NCBI GenBank assembly: GCA_009392275.1
Contig: VFGV01000022.1
Location: forward strand, 62,001-126,000
Source of the DNA: SAR202 cluster bacterium
Lineage (GTDB): Bacteria > Chloroflexota > Dehalococcoidia > Lucifugimonadales > UBA2962
Direction: 5' to 3'
Length of the DNA stretch: 64,000 nt
Positions 17,150 to 26,607 of this stretch are shown in pieces. The notes under the pieces were generated by a model, which saw only the letters and a program-made list of their open reading frames with translations, had not been told where the DNA came from and ran no database searches. Each line of letters starts with the position of its first letter. The first letter of the stretch is position 1. The translations under genes and the position numbers were made by a program.

Positions 17150-20100
17150 TTGGATACTATATTTGGAGCACCAGTAACTAGCATCGCTCTGACATTATTT
17201 ATTATTTTTGCGATTATAGTTATTTTCCTTGCATACATCATAGCCAGAAATTCAATTCTGGTAAGGATGGCATTCAGAAACGTTATTCGAAGACCAGCAA
17301 GAGCAGGGTTAATAATCTCTGGTCTAATGCTAGCAACTGCGATAATTTCCATTGCTTTTACAACTGGTGATTCAGTTACTTACAGTATTAAAAATGAGGC
17401 CACTTCAGCTCTTCGAGAGCTCGACATGTTTATTACTATCGATGAGGAATCTGAACTGTGGGCAAATCAGCCTTTACCAGAATATTTTGATGAGAAACTA
17501 TATCAAGAGATTAAAGCTGAGTTTGAAGCAGACCCTGACGTCGAGTCAACATTAGCAGATCTATCTAAAACTGTAGCTGTTATCAACGCAACTCGCAGAC
17601 AATTCGAAATAAATGCAACAATGATAGGAGTAGATGAACAGAATTCCACTAAGTTTGAAGCATTATACGACGAGCTAAACCAACCGTTAGAGATTAGCGA
17701 TCTTGGGCCAAATGAAATTTTCATAGACATCGAAGGAGCTGAGGCTTTAGAGGCTGAAGTTGGAGATGAAATACAAATTGCTCTAGGCCCAAACCAGCTA
17801 ACACCTTTTATTTTAAAGGGTATTTCAGAAGGTTACTATTTCAAGGGCCGAGGTAGCTCTATAGCAATAATGATGCCGTTAAAACGAGCTCAAGACCTAT
17901 TAGGAGAAGAGGGCTTCCTGTCAGGAGTTCTTATAACGAACAACGGAGACCCATATGAGGGAGTCAAATACTCCGACGGTATTGAAGAAAGGCTAGGAGA
18001 TTCCGAAGTTCTGAAATCGAATGGTCTAAAGATCGTACCAATAAAAGCTGACTTAGTTGAGTTAGCAAATAGTATTGGCAGCCTATTTGTAACTTTCTTC
18101 ACTACATTCGGATTGTTTTCTATAGGTGTTGGTTTGTTACTTATATTTTTGATATTTTCCATGCTTGCTGCAGAGCGAAAAAGTGAGATGGGAATGGCTC
18201 GCGCAGTGGGAATGCAACGACAACAGCTCATTAGGCTCTTTATGTTAGAAGGCGCTATATACGGTCTTGGATCAGCAATAATTGGCGTTTTAGCCGGTAT
18301 TGGTATCGGCCTTCTATTAATAGTAGCTGCATCAAATATATTTTCGGGGAGTTCAGACGATTTTAACCTTAGCGGAAACGTCTCATCTATTAGCGTACTA
18401 ACCTCATTTCTTCTCGGCGCGGTAATAACTTTCGCAACCGTATTTTTCGCTTCCTGGAAAATTAGCAAACTTAATATAGTAAGAGCAATAAGAGATATCC
18501 CAGACCCACAAGGAACAGGGCGCACAAAAAGCAACCTCATCTGGTCTCTGATTTTAACCATTGGCGGAATTTTATTAGTTATTTCTAGTTTCAGCAGCAA
18601 CCAATTTCCTGCTTTCATTTTCGGCCTAGCTATAATTCCAATAGGCTTATCTTTGTTTTTCAGGTGGCTTGGATTGTCGCAAAATATTGTGCTTACAGGC
18701 GCTGGCGTAGTACTTGTAGTTATTTTCGTTCTTCCTGCATCGATATGGGATTCATTAAATGAAAATTGGACTGATAATTTTGCAAGCTTCTTTATTACGG
18801 GTACATTTTTGGTAACAGGTGCCGTATTAATATTTATGAACAATAACAAACCAGTATTGGCATTTTTCGTCAACACGCTTGGCAGAATTAAATCTATAGC
18901 ACCTATAGTCAAATCAGCTGTTTCATACCCTCTTCGTTATGGATTTAGAACCGGCCTATCGGTTGCGATGTTCTCTGTGGTTATATTTGCCGTACTTGTT
19001 AACTCAATGGTGGTTGAGGGTTTCAACAGCCTTCTAGATGATCGAGAAAGGTTTGCCGGTGGATATGACACTATTGGATACGTTTTAAGCGATTTAAACC
19101 CAATTAAAAATATCGAGGAGAAAATCGATAGCACCGAAGAACTTTCTTTTATTACAGATGTCAGTACTTTCAGAACCGTTAGTGACACAGAAGGTTTGGT
19201 AGTAGATTCGAACCAAACCGACTTTATAACTACAAACATCACTGGCGTAGATAATGGTTTCATGGAATCTAATAAATTTCGAATAAGTTTAGCAACGGAA
19301 AAATATATTACTGAAAATGGATTTGATTCAAAAGCTGTGTGGGAAGATTTGAAAAACAACCCTGGACTTGCAGTCGTAGATTCAGGAATGATACCAACAA
19401 AAAATAGTTTTGCTTTTGATTCTGAAAACGACAACCTAACTCTAGATGTCGAAGAATTATTTATTGAAAATGATTTTATGAACGAAGTCAAAGTGACTAT
19501 CAGGGATTTAGAAAGTGGCAGCGAATATGAAGTAACAGTTATAGGAGTACTCGATCAATTCACGGATAATGGCCCGATATTACCAAGCGGCATATTTACA
19601 AGCCAAAAATTTCTATTTGATAGAACTGGAATAAATTCAGATGCGACAAGATATTTGTTCAGAGTTGAAGAAAACTACCCCGATCCGTCTGTAGCAATAG
19701 AGTCAGGATTATTTGAACATGCCATTCAAACTCTTGATTTAGAAGAAACATTGATAGAACTACAAAGCCAGCAAAGATCTTTCTTTGATTTATTAACTGG
19801 CTTCATGCTGCTTGGTCTAGTTGTCGGAATAGTATCATTAGGCGTTATCAGTGCTAGAGCTGTAGTAGAAAGAAGGCATGCAATAGGTGTAATGCGCGCA
19901 ATCGGTTTTTCAAAACGCAATGTATTACTGACGTTTATTGGAGAATCTTCTTTTATAGGTATAATGGGCATATTGATCGGAATAATTTTGGGAATAGTTA
20001 CGGGAATCAATGTAATGGCTGACATAAGAGACTCGGCAGACCCAGACATAAAGACAATCATCCCTTGGGTAAAGTTTGCTTTGATTGGTATTGGAGCTTA

Positions 20101-20182
20101 CTTAATGTCATTAATAACAACGTTAATTCCAGCATTACAAGCTTCAGAAGTGGCTCCAGCTGAGGCATTAAGGTATGAATGA
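17150..20182 (+). CDS. FtsX-like ABC transporter permease, double module
   Basis: A 1010-aa permease with two MacB/FtsX units. A first membrane segment (about residues 10-30) is followed by RNVIRRPARAGLIISGLMLATAI and a large extracytoplasmic domain (about 70-290), then three FtsX helices ending near residue 440 and additional helices (about 455-570). A second RYGFRTGLSVAMFSVVIFA helix and extracytoplasmic domain (about 600-870) lead to the final FtsX helices (RRHAIGVMRAIGFSKRNV). Such proteins move lipids, lipoproteins or peptides by mechanotransmission rather than conventional import. TTG start with AAGAGG upstream. The last 8 bases overlap the response-regulator gene, so the transporter and two-component system are coupled. 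Confidence 0.88.
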   Translation: MDTIFGAPVTSIALTLFIIFAIIVIFLAYIIARNSILVRMAFRNVIRRPARAGLIISGLMLATAIISIAFTTGDSVTYSIKNEATSALRELDMFITIDEESELWANQPLPEYFDEKLYQEIKAEFEADPDVESTLADLSKTVAVINATRRQFEINATMIGVDEQNSTKFEALYDELNQPLEISDLGPNEIFIDIEGAEALEAEVGDEIQIALGPNQLTPFILKGISEGYYFKGRGSSIAIMMPLKRAQDLLGEEGFLSGVLITNNGDPYEGVKYSDGIEERLGDSEVLKSNGLKIVPIKADLVELANSIGSLFVTFFTTFGLFSIGVGLLLIFLIFSMLAAERKSEMGMARAVGMQRQQLIRLFMLEGAIYGLGSAIIGVLAGIGIGLLLIVAASNIFSGSSDDFNLSGNVSSISVLTSFLLGAVITFATVFFASWKISKLNIVRAIRDIPDPQGTGRTKSNLIWSLILTIGGILLVISSFSSNQFPAFIFGLAIIPIGLSLFFRWLGLSQNIVLTGAGVVLVVIFVLPASIWDSLNENWTDNFASFFITGTFLVTGAVLIFMNNNKPVLAFFVNTLGRIKSIAPIVKSAVSYPLRYGFRTGLSVAMFSVVIFAVLVNSMVVEGFNSLLDDRERFAGGYDTIGYVLSDLNPIKNIEEKIDSTEELSFITDVSTFRTVSDTEGLVVDSNQTDFITTNITGVDNGFMESNKFRISLATEKYITENGFDSKAVWEDLKNNPGLAVVDSGMIPTKNSFAFDSENDNLTLDVEELFIENDFMNEVKVTIRDLESGSEYEVTVIGVLDQFTDNGPILPSGIFTSQKFLFDRTGINSDATRYLFRVEENYPDPSVAIESGLFEHAIQTLDLEETLIELQSQQRSFFDLLTGFMLLGLVVGIVSLGVISARAVVERRHAIGVMRAIGFSKRNVLLTFIGESSFIGIMGILIGIILGIVTGINVMADIRDSADPDIKTIIPWVKFALIGIGAYLMSLITTLIPALQASEVAPAEALRYE

Positions 20183-20888
20183 TTTCGAAAGAGATTCAAA
20201 AACTATCCTGGTAGTTGAAGACGATCCAAATATACAAGAGGCTCTTAGGTATAGTCTAGAAAAAGAGGGTTATCGACTTGTACTAGCAAAGGATGGAGAT
20301 ATAGCTTTAACATTAGCCCAAGAACAAGATCCTGATCTGGTTTTGCTCGATATAATGCTTCCAGGAATAGATGGACTCTCAGTATGCAAAAGTTTAAGGG
20401 TAGACAATAATGTTCCAATAATAATGCTAACAGCCAAAACGGAAGAAATAGACAAGGTGTTAGGTCTTGAGCTTGGAGCAGATGATTACATTACTAAACC
20501 GTTTAGCATGCGTGAATTAATAGCAAGAATAAAAGTTCAGTTACGTCATTCGAATTCGAAAAACGGTAATTTAAAATTGAACAAAACGAAGTTTTTAAAT
20601 TCAGGAAACTTGACGGTAGACACTTATAGCCACACAGCTAAATTAAACGGATCTGAAATTAATTTACGCCCTCGAGAATTCAATTTACTTTCCTTTTTTA
20701 TGCATAACAAAGGAAAGGCTTTAACTAGACTCCAAATCCTTGAGGCTTTATGGGGGCATGATTATATTGGAGATACTCGTACAGTAGATGTACATATCCG
20801 TTGGCTTAGACAAAAACTCGAGTCCAATCCAGAAAAACCTATTAGGATAGTGACTGTTAGAGGAATAGGATATCGGTTTGACGGGTGA
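20175..20888 (+). CDS. OmpR/PhoB-family response regulator
   Basis: A 237-aa DNA-binding regulator. The receiver domain has the acidic pair VVEDDPN (about residues 14-18), phospho-acceptor Asp59 in VLLDIMLPG, Thr/Lys in MLTAKTEE and DDYITKPF. The C-terminal winged helix (about residues 140-235) ends with TVDVHIRWLRQKLE and RIVTVRGIGYRFDG, typical of PhoB/PhoP. It starts inside the permease gene and its end overlaps the kinase start (GTG, 20885) by 4 bases. With pstCAB-phoU downstream, control of phosphate uptake is the natural hypothesis. Confidence 0.92.
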   Translation: MNDFERDSKTILVVEDDPNIQEALRYSLEKEGYRLVLAKDGDIALTLAQEQDPDLVLLDIMLPGIDGLSVCKSLRVDNNVPIIMLTAKTEEIDKVLGLELGADDYITKPFSMRELIARIKVQLRHSNSKNGNLKLNKTKFLNSGNLTVDTYSHTAKLNGSEINLRPREFNLLSFFMHNKGKALTRLQILEALWGHDYIGDTRTVDVHIRWLRQKLESNPEKPIRIVTVRGIGYRFDG

Positions 20889-22270
20889 AAATACCTAAAT
20901 CTATAAAATTACAGTGGATGGTGTCATATGCCATTTTGATCACAATCATTTTGGTTGGCCTTTCTGCATACATAATAAACGCTAAAGATGCACATATAAT
21001 TTTAGCCACAATTATTTCCGGGATCATAATCATTGTTTCATCATTAATAATTGGTGTAATGATTCGAAACAAAACCACAGCAATTATTAACGATTTTTCT
21101 AATAGTGCACGCTCGATAGCTAGCGGAAATTTTGACTATCAGTTTCCAAACCAAGGAGATGAAGATAGAAAAAGTTTTGCGAGTTCATTTAACGTAATGA
21201 CTAAAACTATGAGAGATAATCTAAGAGAATTAGAAAGTGAGCGATCCACTCTGTCTGCGGTGCTAGAAACAATGAATGATGGAGTTATAGTCGCAGACTC
21301 TGAGGCAAAAATAACATTAATAAATCCAGCCGCAAGAGAATTACTTGGAATTGGGCCAGGTGAACACAGTAAATTAGCCAAAACGACTACCCATGAATCA
21401 CTAGGGCATATTTGGGATCATGAACTACGAACAATGATTATAAATGCCATTCATTATCCCAAAACTCTGACTCAAGACATCTTGCTGCAGCCTGACAGAA
21501 CCGTTGTAAATGCTATAGCCACACCTATAAATCATCTAGGAACCGAGGGCGTTTTAGTAACTTTAAGAAATATTACTGAATATCGAAATATTGAAAATAC
21601 TCGCCGTGAATTTGTGAGCAATGTTAGCCACGAACTCCGTAGCCCCCTGGCATCAGTAAAAGCTTTAGTCGAAACTCTGGTTGGTGGCGCAATCGATGAC
21701 TCATCAGTAGCTGAAGATTATCTATCAAGAATAAATACAGATATAGACCATATGAATCAACTCGTAAGTGAACTCTTGGAATTATCTACGTTGGAGAGTG
21801 GTCGAGCTCACTTGGATATTAAAACGATAAATATAAACGACTCTATTTTTAATGTAGTAAGAAGTCTAGAGCATAAAGCCAAAGAAAAAAATATAACTGT
21901 GTCTTACCCAAATCCTTCTGTAAATTTACAAGTTTTGGCAGATAAAAGGAAAATGATTCAGGTAATTATAAACCTATTAGATAACGCCATTAGGTTCACC
22001 TCGCAGAACGGTTCAATATTTATTTCAACGTCTCAAGTTGCAGATTTGGTTGAGATTACGGTTGAAGATAATGGACCAGGAATACCGTTAGAAGATCAAA
22101 AACATGTTTTTGAAAGGTTTTATAAAGTAGATCCTTCGAGAACAGGCACAGGTACAGGTCTAGGACTAGCAATAGCTAAGCACATTGTGATGGCGCACGA
22201 CGGATCTTTATCGCTGCAAAGCGAGCCGGGTCTGGGGTCTAAATTCTCTTTCAAACTACGCAAAAATTGA
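20885..22270 (+). CDS. PhoR-like sensor histidine kinase
   Basis: A 461-aa membrane kinase. Two N-terminal membrane segments (about residues 10-32 and 37-60) have almost no extracytoplasmic loop between them, as in PhoR types that sense through PstB/PhoU rather than a ligand. Then a HAMP-like linker (RSIASGNFDYQFPNQGDEDR), a PAS domain (about 120-230), the H-box FVSNVSHELRSPLASVK with His249, N-box LLDNAIRFTSQ, G1 VEDNGPGIP, F-box FERFYKVD and G2 GTGLGLAIAKH. GTG start. The short sensor loop and the downstream pst-phoU genes support a phosphate-starvation role. Confidence 0.9.
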   Translation: MKIPKSIKLQWMVSYAILITIILVGLSAYIINAKDAHIILATIISGIIIIVSSLIIGVMIRNKTTAIINDFSNSARSIASGNFDYQFPNQGDEDRKSFASSFNVMTKTMRDNLRELESERSTLSAVLETMNDGVIVADSEAKITLINPAARELLGIGPGEHSKLAKTTTHESLGHIWDHELRTMIINAIHYPKTLTQDILLQPDRTVVNAIATPINHLGTEGVLVTLRNITEYRNIENTRREFVSNVSHELRSPLASVKALVETLVGGAIDDSSVAEDYLSRINTDIDHMNQLVSELLELSTLESGRAHLDIKTININDSIFNVVRSLEHKAKEKNITVSYPNPSVNLQVLADKRKMIQVIINLLDNAIRFTSQNGSIFISTSQVADLVEITVEDNGPGIPLEDQKHVFERFYKVDPSRTGTGTGLGLAIAKHIVMAHDGSLSLQSEPGLGSKFSFKLRKN

Positions 22271-22278
22271 ATAAGAAT

Positions 22279-22341
22279 TTAACACTTTGTTAACAAAAAT
22301 TTAATTCACTATTAAACGACTACATAGAAAGTACATATAGT
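22279..22341 (+). promoter_or_regulatory. Pho-box-like array of four 11-bp repeats with promoter before pstC
   Basis: TTAACA (22279), TTAACA (22290), TTAATT (22301) and TTAAAC (22312) follow each other at exactly 11 bp, the helical phase of PhoB/PhoP sites; TTAACA direct repeats with about 5-bp spacers are the known PhoP box of Bacillus. The last unit sits in a -35 position, 18 bp before TATAGT (22336-22341). The leader to the TTG start of pstC is about 110 bases. Regulation by the adjacent response regulator is inferred. Confidence 0.6.
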
Positions 22342-22451
22342 CTCTAGCCATAGTCAGATGAAACAAATCATTGTCAATTAATTTTTACGAATTTAAAACA
22401 TACAAGTGGATGTCTTAACAAAACTTCGTTCATCTGAACTAGTTAAATTAG

Positions 22452-23384
22452 TTGAATAAAAATAAAAACATCGGCCTTAGACCAGAACTTTATAAACGCA
22501 GCTCTAGATCCTATATTGAAGGAAGGGCTATCAAATGGATCTTGCTGGCATGCGCTCTAGTTTCTATTGCTACAACTATTGGTATAGTTGTTAGCTTGAT
22601 CATTCAAGGATGGAACTTCTTTATGGAAGTTTCAATTTGGGAATTCCTTACAGGTACCCGATGGTCTCCAATATTAAAACCAAGAGCTCACGGAGTTTTA
22701 CCACTTGTCGGTGGAACGATGTTAGTTTCAGTTATCGCTATACTTTTTGCTGCTCCAGTCGGACTTGGAGCCGCGATTTATCTGTCTGAATATGCAGCCG
22801 ATCGTGTGCGACGCATAGTTAAGCCAATTTTAGAAGTACTAGCAGGAGTACCTACAATCGTATATGGGTACTTCGCGCTAACATTTGTCACTCCATATCT
22901 TCAAAAGATCATTCCTAATATGATTGTTTTTAATGCTCTTAGCGCAGGTTTAGTCATGGGAATCATGATCATACCCATGGTCTCTTCTTTGAGCGAAGAT
23001 GCGATGATGTCTGTTCCCAGATCTCTACGTAACGGAGCGTATGCACTTGGAGCAACAAAATTCGAAGTTGCACTCCGTGTAGTAGTTCCCGCAGCCTTAT
23101 CAGGAATAATCGCTTCTTTCATCTTAGCTATCTCAAGAGCAATCGGTGAAACTATGTTAGTAACAATCGCGGCTGGAGCAACTCCTAGATTAACAGCAAA
23201 TCCTATAGAGAGCATCCAAACCATGACCGCATATATCGTGCAACTTAGCCTCGGAGAGGCGCCATTTGGATCTTTAGAATACAACACAATATTTGCAGTT
23301 GGACTTTTACTATTTTGTATTACTTTGATAATGAATTTAATTGGCAGTTTGGTAGTGAAGAAATGGCGACAAAAATATGAATAA
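22452..23384 (+). CDS. pstC: Phosphate ABC transporter permease PstC
   Basis: A 310-aa membrane permease with about six helices. Features typical of PstC: VSIWEFLTGTRWSP near the first loop, LPLVGGTMLVSVIAILFAAPVGLGAAIYLSEYA, EVLAGVPTIVYGYFAL, and the EAA loop region (GAYALGATKFEVALRVVVPAALSGIIASFILAISRAIGETM). It forms the channel for phosphate with PstA, powered by PstB. TTG start. It overlaps pstA by 8 bases. No pstS gene for the binding protein lies upstream, where it is usually found. Confidence 0.93.
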   Translation: MNKNKNIGLRPELYKRSSRSYIEGRAIKWILLACALVSIATTIGIVVSLIIQGWNFFMEVSIWEFLTGTRWSPILKPRAHGVLPLVGGTMLVSVIAILFAAPVGLGAAIYLSEYAADRVRRIVKPILEVLAGVPTIVYGYFALTFVTPYLQKIIPNMIVFNALSAGLVMGIMIIPMVSSLSEDAMMSVPRSLRNGAYALGATKFEVALRVVVPAALSGIIASFILAISRAIGETMLVTIAAGATPRLTANPIESIQTMTAYIVQLSLGEAPFGSLEYNTIFAVGLLLFCITLIMNLIGSLVVKKWRQKYE

Positions 23385-24267
23385 GATAACAATTAAACAA
23401 TCCCAATTTAATTCAAACTTGGAAAGGCGGAAAAGATTTGGCCAAATCATATATTTCCTGTTGCTATCATGTGTTTTGATTGGAATTGCCGGCCTACTAG
23501 TCCTATTAATTAGAATCCTATTTGATGGTGTAGACTGGTTAAACTGGCACTTCATCACTAATTTCCCTTCCAGACATCCAGAATTAGCGGGAATGAAATC
23601 AGCGATTTTTGGAACAATTTGGACTATAGCATTAACAGGAGTGTTCACCGTGCCAATTGGAATAGGTGCAGCAGTATATTTAGAAGAATACTCTCCTAAA
23701 AATTGGTTCACTCAAATTATCGAAATAAATATATCTAATTTGGCTGGAGTTCCGTCTATTGTGTATGGTCTTCTTGGACTTGCGCTATTTGTACAATGGA
23801 TGTCAATCGGACGAGCAGTTTTAGCTGGCGCTTTAACTCTAACCCTATTAGTACTACCAATCGTTATACTAGCCTCTAGAGAAGCAATTAAAGCTGTGCC
23901 AGATTCCTATCGTCAAGCTTCATATGCTCTAGGGGCAACCAAATGGGAAACTCAAAAAAGCGTCGTACTACCATCAGCGATGCCAAGCATTTTAACCGGA
24001 GTGATTTTAGCATTATCGAGAGCAATAGGTGAGGCAGCTCCTATTATTGCTATCAGCGCCTTAGTTTACCTAACATTCATTCCAACCAACCCATTATCTA
24101 GATTTACTGTAATGCCAATTCAAATTTTCAACTGGGTATCTCGACCTCAAGATGAATTTCGAGGTCTGGCAGCGGCAGGCATAATCATTTTATTACTTAT
24201 ACTGCTTGGAATGAACTCAATAGCAATATATTTAAGGAATCGATACCAAAAACAATCGGAAGAATAA
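23377..24267 (+). CDS. pstA: Phosphate ABC transporter permease PstA
   Basis: A 296-aa permease with six predicted helices: [30 protein letters not shown] is typical of PstA, followed by [30 protein letters not shown] and the EAA loop [40 protein letters not shown]. Partners PstC in the inner membrane. It starts within the end of pstC (8-base overlap) and ends 2 bases before pstB, so all are one operon. Confidence 0.93.
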   Translation: MNKITIKQSQFNSNLERRKRFGQIIYFLLLSCVLIGIAGLLVLLIRILFDGVDWLNWHFITNFPSRHPELAGMKSAIFGTIWTIALTGVFTVPIGIGAAVYLEEYSPKNWFTQIIEINISNLAGVPSIVYGLLGLALFVQWMSIGRAVLAGALTLTLLVLPIVILASREAIKAVPDSYRQASYALGATKWETQKSVVLPSAMPSILTGVILALSRAIGEAAPIIAISALVYLTFIPTNPLSRFTVMPIQIFNWVSRPQDEFRGLAAAGIIILLLILLGMNSIAIYLRNRYQKQSEE

Positions 24268-24269
24268 AA

Positions 24270-25076
24270 ATGAAAAATGAAATAACAAATAAGGATCTGA
24301 ATGAATCTAAAGACGACACCATTATAAGTGCTCGAGATTTAAACGTGTATTATGGTAATTTTAGAGCAGTAAAAGACGTTAACTTGAGCGTTAAAAAAAA
24401 CAAGGTGTTATCTTTGATAGGTCCATCAGGATGTGGTAAAAGCACTTTATTAAGATGCTTCAACCGAATGAACGATCTTGTATTATCCGCCTCAGTAAAA
24501 GGATCAATTCTTTATAACGGAATTGACCTATATTCTTCAGAAGTTGACGCCACGGAAATACGCTCATCAATTGGCATGGTGTTCCAGAAACCAAATCCTT
24601 TTCCGAAATCAATATATGATAACGTCGCTTTTGGACTTAAAATAAATGGATATCAAGGAGACATAGACGATGCTGTAGAAAAATCACTAAGACAAGCTGC
24701 GCTATGGGACGAGGTTAAAGACAGATTAAAAGATAGTGGCCTAACTTTATCTGGTGGTCAACAGCAACGATTATGTATAGCTCGAGCTCTTGCAATTGAA
24801 CCTGACATTGTCCTTATGGATGAACCATGTTCTGCACTAGATCCAATTGCCACCTTAGCCATAGAAGAGCTAATTAGCGAATTGATTTCAAAATATACAA
24901 TAATTATCGTCACTCATAACATGCAGCAAGCAGCAAGAGTATCTGATGAAACAGCTTTCCTTATGGTCGGAGATGATCGTGCTGGATACCTAGTAGAAAC
25001 CGGAGATACACAACAAATTTTTACTAACCCAACTGAAGAGCGAACAGAAGCTTACATAACAGGTCGATTTAGTTAA
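24270..25076 (+). CDS. pstB: Phosphate ABC transporter ATPase PstB
   Basis: A 268-aa ATPase: Walker [11 protein letters not shown], then [11 protein letters not shown], which is highly diagnostic of PstB; Q-loop [20 protein letters not shown], signature [16 protein letters not shown], Walker [15 protein letters not shown], and His in [13 protein letters not shown]. It drives phosphate import and, with PhoU and PhoR, takes part in phosphate signalling in well-studied bacteria. It is 25 bases upstream of phoU. Confidence 0.95.
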   Translation: MKNEITNKDLNESKDDTIISARDLNVYYGNFRAVKDVNLSVKKNKVLSLIGPSGCGKSTLLRCFNRMNDLVLSASVKGSILYNGIDLYSSEVDATEIRSSIGMVFQKPNPFPKSIYDNVAFGLKINGYQGDIDDAVEKSLRQAALWDEVKDRLKDSGLTLSGGQQQRLCIARALAIEPDIVLMDEPCSALDPIATLAIEELISELISKYTIIIVTHNMQQAARVSDETAFLMVGDDRAGYLVETGDTQQIFTNPTEERTEAYITGRFS

Positions 25077-25101
25077 TTCACCTTATCCAAAGGACAATAT
25101 A

Positions 25102-25764
25102 ATGGCTAGGACAGATTTTGATAGAGAACTTAACAGTTTGATGGAAGAGCTTTTATCTTTAGGTAGTATGGTTCAAAAATCAGTACTTTTATCTCTAGAT
25201 GCATTGAAAACCCGTGACCTTAAACTCTCAAAACAAGTGATTGCAGATGATGACACAATTGACTCTAAAGCTGTTGAAATAGAAGAGACTTGTATTGATC
25301 TAATGGCAACTCAACAACCCCTCGCAGGAGATCTTCGAACAATAGTGACTCTTTTACTAGTTTCTAGTGAGTTAGAAAGAATGGGAGATTATGCAGAAGG
25401 TATAGCTAAGATCAGTTCAAGAATTGGAGAAGAGGCGCTACTCAAACCATTAATCGATATACCAAGAATTGGTGACTTAGCTAGCAATATGCTCAGATTA
25501 AGCCTAGAAACTCTTGTCGCAAGGGATATTGAAGGCGCAAAGCAAGTTATATTGATGGATGACGATGTAGATGCTTTATATAATCAAATATATCGCGAAT
25601 TAATACTTATGATGATAGAAAATCCTAAAAATATTCAGCGAGCAACCTATCTTCTTTGGGTGGCGCATGATCTTGAGAGAATAGCAGACCGAGCCACAAA
25701 TATATCTGAAAGAACAATATTTATGGTAACGGGAGAAAAATGGGATATTTCTGACCGCTATTGA
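25102..25764 (+). CDS. phoU: Phosphate signalling protein PhoU
   Basis: A 220-aa all-helical protein with two PhoU three-helix repeats (residues about 10-110 and 115-210). Each has the metal-binding ExxxD-like motif: LERMGDYAEGIAKI in the first and DLERIADRATNISERTIFM in the second. PhoU is a negative modulator of PhoR/Pst signalling. AAAGGA precedes the ATG at a good distance. It ends the phosphate operon; no obvious terminator hairpin was found directly after it. Confidence 0.93.
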   Translation: MARTDFDRELNSLMEELLSLGSMVQKSVLLSLDALKTRDLKLSKQVIADDDTIDSKAVEIEETCIDLMATQQPLAGDLRTIVTLLLVSSELERMGDYAEGIAKISSRIGEEALLKPLIDIPRIGDLASNMLRLSLETLVARDIEGAKQVILMDDDVDALYNQIYRELILMMIENPKNIQRATYLLWVAHDLERIADRATNISERTIFMVTGEKWDISDRY

Positions 25765-26075
25765 GCCCCGCATATTCTCTGAAAAATATAACTGTAATAA
25801 TATCTAAAACTGCCAATGGAAGTTTATGTCTTCAGAATTCTCCATAGAAATCTAACATATCGAACCGGCACTATAATCAGTTTGTCAAACAAAAATCGAA
25901 TTACCAGATCTTTCAATGAATATTTCGATCTTTTTGAACTACATTTGACACAAGTGCAAGTCGGAGGATGTCCCTCATAATACCAATTTCCGCGCCCCAT
26001 AAATGCATATCCTTATTAAGATTAAGCCATTGCATCGATTTTAATAAAAACAACGAAACATGTTAAGAATAAACG
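25765..26075 (+). other. Intergenic stretch with no recognised feature
   Basis: About 310 bases between phoU and tRNA-Arg. There is one short frame preceded by GGAGG (ATG at 25972, 32 codons), but the spacing is zero and the peptide has no recognisable character. No strong hairpin, promoter or RNA gene was seen by eye. Confidence 0.5.
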
Positions 26076-26148
26076 CGCCCCCGGTGCGATTCGAACGCAC
26101 GACACCAGGTTTAGGAAACCTGTGCTCTATCCTCTGAGCTACGGGGGC
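26076..26148 (-). tRNA. tRNA-Arg(CCT)
   Basis: Cloverleaf on the minus strand: acceptor GCCCCCG/CGGGGGC, D arm TAGCTCAGAGGATAGAG, anticodon stem CAGGT/ACCTG around TTCCTAA (anticodon CCT), T arm CGTGCGTTCGAATCGCACC, discriminator G. CCA is not encoded, unlike the tRNA-Gly, -Ile and -Pro genes here. Confidence 0.96.
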
Positions 26149-26163
26149 TATGAACGATTTCTT

Positions 26164-26550
26164 TTATTTGATTATGTTAATAGTTTGTTCAAAGGAGTCG
26201 CGAAGCTGGGATATAAGATTCCTTAATTTTGATCCTGCAAAATCCACGTCTAAATTGTCATAAAACGGTTCGAGAAAATCAGCAACACCTTCAGTGAGTG
26301 CATCTAGAACAAGTGGTTGAACAGAAATATTGGTTGAGTGCACTGTTAACTTAAAATGGCTTTGATCTACATTGGTTATGTCTAGACTCACTATTCCAGA
26401 TTCGGATGTAAAATCATATGAAGTCAAACCTCCAAGACGACCACCGATACTCATATGAGCAAAACCCAGTAATGACATGTAATTATAGAAAGCCTCTTGA
26501 AACATAGTTTTGCCCGCTTGAGTGACAATAACTTCATATGTATCTTGCAT
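26164..26550 (-). CDS. Hypothetical protein, 128 aa
   Basis: I do not recognise a family. The protein is mildly acidic and mixed alpha/beta, with no signal peptide or membrane segment: YEVIVTQAGKTMFQEAFYNYMSLLG, then a strand-rich middle (SGIVSLDITNVDQSHFKLTVHST) and a helical tail (LRNLISQLRDSFEQTINI). The ATG at 26550 is preceded by AAAGGAGATATAG, a strong ribosome binding site. It lies just upstream of tRNA-Arg on the same strand, and downstream of the antiporter, perhaps in the same transcript. Confidence 0.7.
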   Translation of the reverse strand: MQDTYEVIVTQAGKTMFQEAFYNYMSLLGFAHMSIGGRLGGLTSYDFTSESGIVSLDITNVDQSHFKLTVHSTNISVQPLVLDALTEGVADFLEPFYDNLDVDFAGSKLRNLISQLRDSFEQTINIIK

Positions 26551-26607
26551 CTATATCTCCTTTACTAAAACTTAGGTGTCTTTAGTCATATCATTTTAAT
26601 TCGGTGG

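Noticed and set aside
17890-18912. A 340-codon antisense frame inside the permease gene
   Set aside because: Low-complexity, shadow of the real frame with repeated Ile/Pro/Asn residues; no ribosome binding site, and the sense protein is clearly conserved.
25972-26070. Small frame of 32 codons preceded by GGAGG
   Set aside because: The GGAGG directly abuts the ATG, so initiation is unlikely, and the peptide has no recognisable features.
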